Shown here piece after piece: positions 14,124 through 17,299 of a stretch of 17,299 bases of DNA; position 1 is the stretch's first letter; every line of letters begins with the position of its first letter. Origin of the DNA: Candidatus Harrisonbacteria bacterium. Lineage in GTDB: Bacteria > Patescibacteriota > Minisyncoccia > UBA6257 > 1-14-0-10-44-23. The translations under genes and the position numbers were made by a program. The notes beneath the pieces were generated by a model. That model made no database searches. It saw only the letters and a program-made list of their open reading frames with translations, and was not told the DNA's origin. The stretch spans positions 1 to 17,299 of the forward strand of contig JAHFLG010000020.1 of the NCBI GenBank assembly GCA_023244975.1, written 5' to 3'.

Positions 14124-14645
14124 ATGAATAAAACTCGCTTTGTGATCTCCGCGGTCGCAGTTGTTATTATTGCGATCGGAGTATTTCTCGTTGATCCCGA
14201 CTGCTCACGCTTTAGCGACGTAACCGTGCGTGGCGATTCTATGGCAGGGATTCTGAGCCACGGAGACGTCGCATCTCTTCATAGTCGTTATTACTCTTGT
14301 CATGAGCCGGCTCGTGGCGACCTGGCTATGATTGAGTATCGCGGCAACCCTGCGCCAATCGTTAAGCAGGTACGGGGTCTTCCGGGCGACCATCTGACAT
14401 TTGCTAAGGATTCGTATGCTACGTATCTCATCCTCAATCGGCAGCCGCTGACTACCACACGCAACGAGTTTTTTTATGTTGATGAATCAGCAAAAAAATT
14501 GCTCTCATTATATCTGGATAGTAATGCCAATATTAAAGGAGGTACCTATCTACTGCTTGGTAATCAGCCGGTTGGATCAATCGACAGTCGCGATTTTGGA
14601 CTGCTTGGCAAACGGCAGTTTCTCGGGCGAATTTTTAAAAAATAA
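14124..14645 (+). CDS. lepB: Signal peptidase I (S26 family)
   Basis: Signal peptidase I cleaves signal peptides from exported proteins at the outer face of the membrane. One N-terminal membrane span lies at about residues 6-23. Box B is RGDSM (residues 36-40) with the nucleophile S39. Box D holds RGDLAMIEY and IVKQVRGLPGD with the general base K81. Box E is LLGNQPVGSIDSRDFG, with the usual GDNR changed to GNQP. The 173 aa are typical of short bacterial forms. The gene is 15 nt downstream of the secreted protein gene at 13257 and probably shares its transcript, so that protein may be a preferred substrate. Confidence 0.9.
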   Translation: MNKTRFVISAVAVVIIAIGVFLVDPDCSRFSDVTVRGDSMAGILSHGDVASLHSRYYSCHEPARGDLAMIEYRGNPAPIVKQVRGLPGDHLTFAKDSYATYLILNRQPLTTTRNEFFYVDESAKKLLSLYLDSNANIKGGTYLLLGNQPVGSIDSRDFGLLGKRQFLGRIFKK

Positions 14646-14662
14646 ATCAGAAAAGTTCCTGT

Positions 14663-14713
14663 AAAAATGACTGAGGCCGGTAGTTCACGCTGTGCGCGAA
14701 CTCCGGCCTCGGT
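14663..14713 (-). terminator. Strong intrinsic terminator of the first GC-rich gene
   Basis: On the minus strand an 11-bp arm (ACCGAGGCCGG, 14713-14703) pairs with its partner at 14680-14670, including one G-T pair. An AGTTC/GAACT stem extends it inward. TCATTTTTA follows directly. On the plus strand it sits 24 nt after the lepB stop and could also stop transcripts there. Confidence 0.82.
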
Positions 14714-14819
14714 ACTACTGCAGGACTTGGTTGCCCGTTGTCTCGACTTGCGTCGGGACGATCGCTGCCTGCGTCGCTTGCGCGACTGGCGATCCGGGGG
14801 GCTCTGACTCGCGTCAGGG

Positions 14820-15617
14820 CTACTTCTTCGGCGCCGCGGGGGGCGCCGGGGTGGTGGGTTCCGGCGGGGGATCGCCGGACGTCAGCGGCTTCTCGGGCTC
14901 GACGGGCTTGGGAGCCTCGGCCGGCTTCGGAGACCAGACGTGGACGACCAGCGTCAGGGGAGCGTCGTCCTTGTTGCGAGCCGACGCCTTGTCCTTGGCC
15001 GTGTCGCCGCTCTTGTCGTCGAGTGGCTCCACGTACATGACTTCGCTCTGGCCGATTGAGACGATCGCCCACTGGTCTGCCTTGACGAGCGTCTTCACGC
15101 GGAAGACCTCGTTGTTCTCGGCGAGACCGGCGGCGTTGAGCGGCAGCGCCTGGAACTTGAAGGCGAGCTTCGCCCAGTCCAGGATGGCCACCATCTTCGC
15201 GCTGTGCTGGATCCCGTCCTTGTCGAACTCCGGAGTCGTGATCTGCAGGTACCGTCCGGCGTCCTTGACGCCCGCGTTCTTCGCCTGGTCTGCCGAGAGG
15301 CTCACCATCGTGAAGCGGATCGTCTTCTGCGCCTTCCCTTCGTCGAGGAAGACCGTTTCCTTGCCCTGGACGATCGCCCAGTCCATCAGCGCTTCCTGCG
15401 CCTTGGGCTGTTTGATCGAGCCGAGTTGGAGCTTCTCGACCCGGTACTTGTCCGGGTCGATCTTGCCCCCATCGACCTCGCTCTTCCCCTTCGCGCTGAC
15501 GATGGGGATGATGCCGTGGCCGTAGGACTTCGTGTCCTTGGCCGTTGCGTCGCCCGCTTGGGCGACGGCGGCGATCGCGAGCAACGCGACCGCCAAAGCG
15601 CGGATTGCGATCCGCAT
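14820..15617 (-). CDS. Predicted exported protein with Pro-rich tail, GC-rich gene
   Basis: The 265-aa protein was not recognised. ATG 15617 was chosen over an in-frame start 18 codons upstream because a perfect GGAGGT (15624-15629) lies 6 nt before it and because it opens directly with a signal peptide (MRIAIRALAVALLAIAAVA, probable cleavage near AQA-GDA). The mature part is soluble, with mixed alpha/beta character (YRVEKLQLG, GRYLQITTPEFDK). It ends in a Pro- and Glu-rich tail (KPAEAPKPVEPEKP and PPPEPTTPAPPAAPKK), which looks like a linker or wall-spanning stretch. Codons are strongly biased to G or C in third positions, unlike the flanking native genes. It has its own promoter, a long structured leader and a terminator, so it is a self-contained unit. 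Confidence 0.68.
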   Translation of the reverse strand: MRIAIRALAVALLAIAAVAQAGDATAKDTKSYGHGIIPIVSAKGKSEVDGGKIDPDKYRVEKLQLGSIKQPKAQEALMDWAIVQGKETVFLDEGKAQKTIRFTMVSLSADQAKNAGVKDAGRYLQITTPEFDKDGIQHSAKMVAILDWAKLAFKFQALPLNAAGLAENNEVFRVKTLVKADQWAIVSIGQSEVMYVEPLDDKSGDTAKDKASARNKDDAPLTLVVHVWSPKPAEAPKPVEPEKPLTSGDPPPEPTTPAPPAAPKK

Positions 15618-15818
15618 GTGTGTACCTCCGTGCGTCGCATTCGAGCGACGCCTGACGTGACAGTTTGTCAAACCCGTTGCTACGCCGCTTGGCGCAGTAC
15701 AACGAGCCGCATCCCGTCGGGAAAGGGTAGAGTCTATGTTTCTAGAGAGACATAAACCACACCCTTTCCAGACGGGTGCCTGTTACTAGTATAGCGCTTT
15801 TCTATTATTAAAGAGCAA
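15618..15818 (-). promoter_or_regulatory. Structured 5' leader of the 15617 gene
   Basis: This is a gene-free stretch of about 200 nt between the predicted transcription start (near 15819) and ATG 15617. Its main feature is an inverted repeat, 15761-15776 against 15713-15728, matching 15 of 16 positions (ACCCTTTCC core), with an inner TATGT/ACATA stem. Smaller hairpins follow: CGCC-GCTT-GGCG (about 15683-15694) and TGACA-GTT-TGTCA (15658-15670). The leader could act in mRNA stability or regulation. No known riboswitch was recognised. Confidence 0.5.
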
Positions 15819-15825
15819 GTCCTAT

Positions 15826-15854
15826 ATTATAGCATATAAATACAGTAAAGTCAA
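15826..15854 (-). promoter_or_regulatory. Near-consensus promoter of the 15617 gene
   Basis: On the minus strand TTGACT (15854-15849), a 17-bp spacer and a perfect TATAAT (15831-15826). It is one of the best sigma70-type promoters in the window. Confidence 0.82.
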
Positions 15855-15856
15855 TT

Positions 15857-15872
15857 AGGCTCAATTGAGCCT
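15857..15872. repeat. 16-bp perfect palindrome next to the -35 box
   Basis: AGGCTCAATTGAGCCT is its own reverse complement. It lies 2 bp upstream of the -35 box of the 15617 promoter and directly after the T-run of the preceding terminator. It could be an operator or a second small terminator stem. Confidence 0.55.
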
Positions 15873-15923
15873 AAAAATGAGTGGACCGCGCATCTCTCTC
15901 CTTTCAATAGAGATGCGCGGTCC
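15873..15923 (-). terminator. Strong intrinsic terminator of the second GC-rich gene
   Basis: A perfect 15-bp stem (15923-15909 with 15897-15883; core GACCGCGCATCTCT) with an 11-nt loop. On the minus strand it is followed by TCATTTTTA. It ends transcripts of the 16749-15946 gene. Confidence 0.88.
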
Positions 15924-15945
15924 GGGGGGTGCTGCACGAGATGTG

Positions 15946-16749
15946 CTAGTTGCTTCTCGCTCGCAGCTCTCCCATCAGATCTTGGGCGAGCTCAGCGAGG
16001 ATTCCCGCGTTCTCGCCACGCCGAATTGCCTGTGTGACGAGCTCGGACAGGAAGATTTCCCTTTCGCCGTTGTAATGGGCGATCAGGAGGAGTAGGGCTC
16101 CGGGGGTCAGCGTGAGCCGACTTCCGAAAGCATCCGCGACGCGAAACATCTGGCCATGTTCACGCCGCAGCAGCTTGACCGTGAGACGTCCGTCTCGCAG
16201 GAGATTTTCGCTCCTGCGCATGATGCGGACGCGGTCGAAGCGTCCGATCACAATCGCGGGTTGCCCGTAGGCCGGCCCGGACGCGAGTTCGCTCGACAGA
16301 TCCACGGCGTAGACCCGACGAGCACTACGGTCCTTACGACCTTCGGCAGTCACCTCTAGGAGGTAGACTGTCACGACTCCGCCGAGCCACCGGCGCAGCC
16401 GAGCTGTGTAGCTCTCAGCTCCTTCGGCGAGGCGGACGCGGTTGCCGTGGGCCCATCGGAAGCCGACCCGACCGAACCCGAGAACTCCAGCCACCAGATC
16501 GCGGACCAAGCCGATGAGGCCGATGATTGTCCGGAAGAGCCAGAACTTCTTCAGCTCCCCCCATACCTCAGTGACCTCGAACGCCGGCGCCTTGGGGAGC
16601 TCGTGCTGCTCCCTACCTCGGCGTTGTGCGCGGTCTTCCACGCGTTCGGGGTACTCGATGTCCCCGAGGTTGAGCTGCTCTGTTGGCGGCTCAGGACTCT
16701 GCTCAAACCGATACCCGCTACCCGCGGGATCGGAACCGTTTTCGCTCAT
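15946..16749 (-). CDS. Hypothetical protein with central hydrophobic segment, GC-rich gene
   Basis: The 267-aa protein was not recognised. The first 60 residues are acidic and Pro-rich, probably disordered. A hydrophobic segment at about residues 71-98 (LFRTIIGLIGLVRDLVAGVL and on) could bind or cross the membrane, although it contains Arg and Asp. The C-terminal part is a basic alpha/beta domain (VYLLEVTAEGRKDRSARRVY, AIVIGRFDRVRIMRRSENLL, GALLLLIAHYNGERE). ATG 16749 is preceded by a strong Shine-Dalgarno run, GGGAGGAAGG (16764-16755). Codons are GC-rich in third positions, like the other gene of this region and unlike grpE or lepB. It is transcribed divergently from grpE. Confidence 0.68.
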   Translation of the reverse strand: MSENGSDPAGSGYRFEQSPEPPTEQLNLGDIEYPERVEDRAQRRGREQHELPKAPAFEVTEVWGELKKFWLFRTIIGLIGLVRDLVAGVLGFGRVGFRWAHGNRVRLAEGAESYTARLRRWLGGVVTVYLLEVTAEGRKDRSARRVYAVDLSSELASGPAYGQPAIVIGRFDRVRIMRRSENLLRDGRLTVKLLRREHGQMFRVADAFGSRLTLTPGALLLLIAHYNGEREIFLSELVTQAIRRGENAGILAELAQDLMGELRARSN

Positions 16750-16797
16750 GTGTTCCTTCCTCCCTTGGGTAAGGGAAACGGGTTAGCGAGGATTATT

Positions 16798-16826
16798 AAT
16801 ATATAATTTTTTCATAAAACAGTCAA
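16798..16826 (-). promoter_or_regulatory. Promoter of the 16749 gene
   Basis: On the minus strand TTGACT (16826-16821), a 17-bp spacer and TATATT (16803-16798). The predicted leader is about 40 nt with a good Shine-Dalgarno site. The same -35 hexamer and spacing occur at the 15617 promoter. Confidence 0.78.
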
Positions 16827-16832
16827 TTGCCG

Positions 16833-16860
16833 TTGACAGTAAAAAAAATAGGTTTAAAAT
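16833..16860 (+). promoter_or_regulatory. Promoter of grpE
   Basis: TTGACA (16833-16838), a 16-bp spacer and TAAAAT (16855-16860). Nine bases lie between the -10 box and ATG 16870, so the message should be leaderless or nearly so. The -35 box is only 6 bp from that of the divergent promoter. Confidence 0.75.
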
Positions 16861-16869
16861 AGCACTACA

Positions 16870-17299
16870 ATGGACGAACCACAGAAAGAGGAAGAAAAAA
16901 AAGTTGACCCTCTCCAAGCCTGTCAATCTCAACGCGACGAGTACTTAAATGGGTGGAAGCGCGCCGCTGCCGACCTCGCGAATTATAAAAAAGAGGAGGG
17001 CAAGCGGTTTGAAGAGTTTGGATCATTTACCGCCGCCGTGATCATTAAAGATATTCTGCCGACCCTTGATAGTTTTGACTTTGCAATGGCCGCAGTCAAA
17101 GGTAATGAGTCGGCAGAGAAAGGACTCTTGCTTATCAAAGGCCAGCTCGAAGAGGCACTTAAACGCCAAGGAGTAGAGCGAATCAAAGTGACTCTAGGCG
17201 ACGAACTAAATTTGAATATGCATGAGGCGGTGATGGCGGTAGATACTCCCGACCATCCGGAGCACTCAGGGAAGATAGTCGAAGAGCTCTCTCCAGTAT
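16870..17299 (+). CDS. grpE: Nucleotide exchange factor GrpE, cut by window end
   Basis: GrpE is the co-chaperone that releases ADP from DnaK. The first 143 residues are in the window and the reading frame is open to the last base. The acidic and basic N-terminal tail (MDEPQKEEEKK) is followed by the long coiled-coil helix. Then come family motifs: RAAADLANYKK, VIIKDILPTLDSFDFAM, GLLLIKGQLEEALKRQGVERI and HEAVMAVDTP. The window ends in the C-terminal beta domain (GKIVEELSPV), so only some 20-30 residues are missing. dnaK or dnaJ would be expected next. No CIRCE element was found before the gene. Confidence 0.93.
   Translation, partial: MDEPQKEEEKKVDPLQACQSQRDEYLNGWKRAAADLANYKKEEGKRFEEFGSFTAAVIIKDILPTLDSFDFAMAAVKGNESAEKGLLLIKGQLEEALKRQGVERIKVTLGDELNLNMHEAVMAVDTPDHPEHSGKIVEELSPV

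Noticed and set aside
14692..15525. Plus-strand open frame opposite the exported protein gene
   Set aside because: No promoter or Shine-Dalgarno sequence, Ser-rich composition typical of an antisense shadow, and it would start inside a terminator hairpin.
14647..15702. Long open frame of 351 codons on the minus strand
   Set aside because: It runs antiparallel in register to the GC-rich exported protein gene, has an implausible Arg- and Gly-rich product, and no start signal. It is a by-product of high GC.
16833..16870. CIRCE element (HrcA operator) before grpE
   Set aside because: AGCACT at 16861-16866 resembles part of the left arm, but no GAGTGCTAA right arm is present.
1..17299. Alternative genetic code with UGA read as glycine
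   Set aside because: TGA stops end rsmH, dnaB and corA at sensible family lengths, and no in-frame TGA interrupts conserved genes.
1..17299. CRISPR array or defence system
   Set aside because: No regularly spaced direct repeats and no cas or restriction genes were seen.

Overview
The window most likely comes from a Candidate Phyla Radiation (Patescibacteria) bacterium, probably Parcubacteria-like. This is inferred from small compact genes, a reduced cell-wall cluster, single-pass or unknown membrane proteins in place of normal neighbours, a DKNYY-repeat protein, and a secreted protein of the phage-tail-like type common in this group. The standard genetic code fits: TGA is used as a stop, for example by rsmH and dnaB.

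Layout. Positions 1-1706 hold the 3' half of tRNA-Val(CAC), an aspartase and a small membrane protein, followed by two tandem terminators. Positions 1799-6319 are a division and cell-wall operon with its own promoter and a MraZ-type operator: mraZ, rsmH, an ftsL-like gene, ftsI (transpeptidase) and murF, with 2-nt gaps or overlaps throughout. Positions 6320-6819 are a strange tRNA region. A tRNA-Glu gene is broken by two insertions: an inverted-repeat cassette carrying an intact tRNA-Glu(CTC), and a 268-bp element with terminal inverted repeats and several internal hairpins. Positions 6820-8438 hold a DKNYY-repeat protein, a membrane protein and rplU, closed by a strong terminator. Positions 8498-8929 hold an unknown helical protein. 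On the minus strand, dnaB-recR (10867-8946) and corA-cysS (13181-10984) form two short overlapping operons. Positions 13257-14645 hold a surface or secreted protein followed by a signal peptidase I.

Positions 14650-16830 look foreign. Two minus-strand genes with GC-rich codons each have a near-consensus promoter, a strong Shine-Dalgarno site and a long-hairpin terminator ending in the same TCATTTTTA motif. Neither protein was recognised. The window ends in grpE, cut by the edge, transcribed divergently from the second GC-rich gene.

A striking pattern is that most native genes with a visible promoter start about 7-9 nt after the -10 box and lack a Shine-Dalgarno sequence, so their mRNAs should be leaderless. 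The two GC-rich genes do the opposite. The strongest leads are the nested tRNA-Glu locus, the MraZ operator interleaved with DnaA-box sequences, and the twin GC-rich cassettes.
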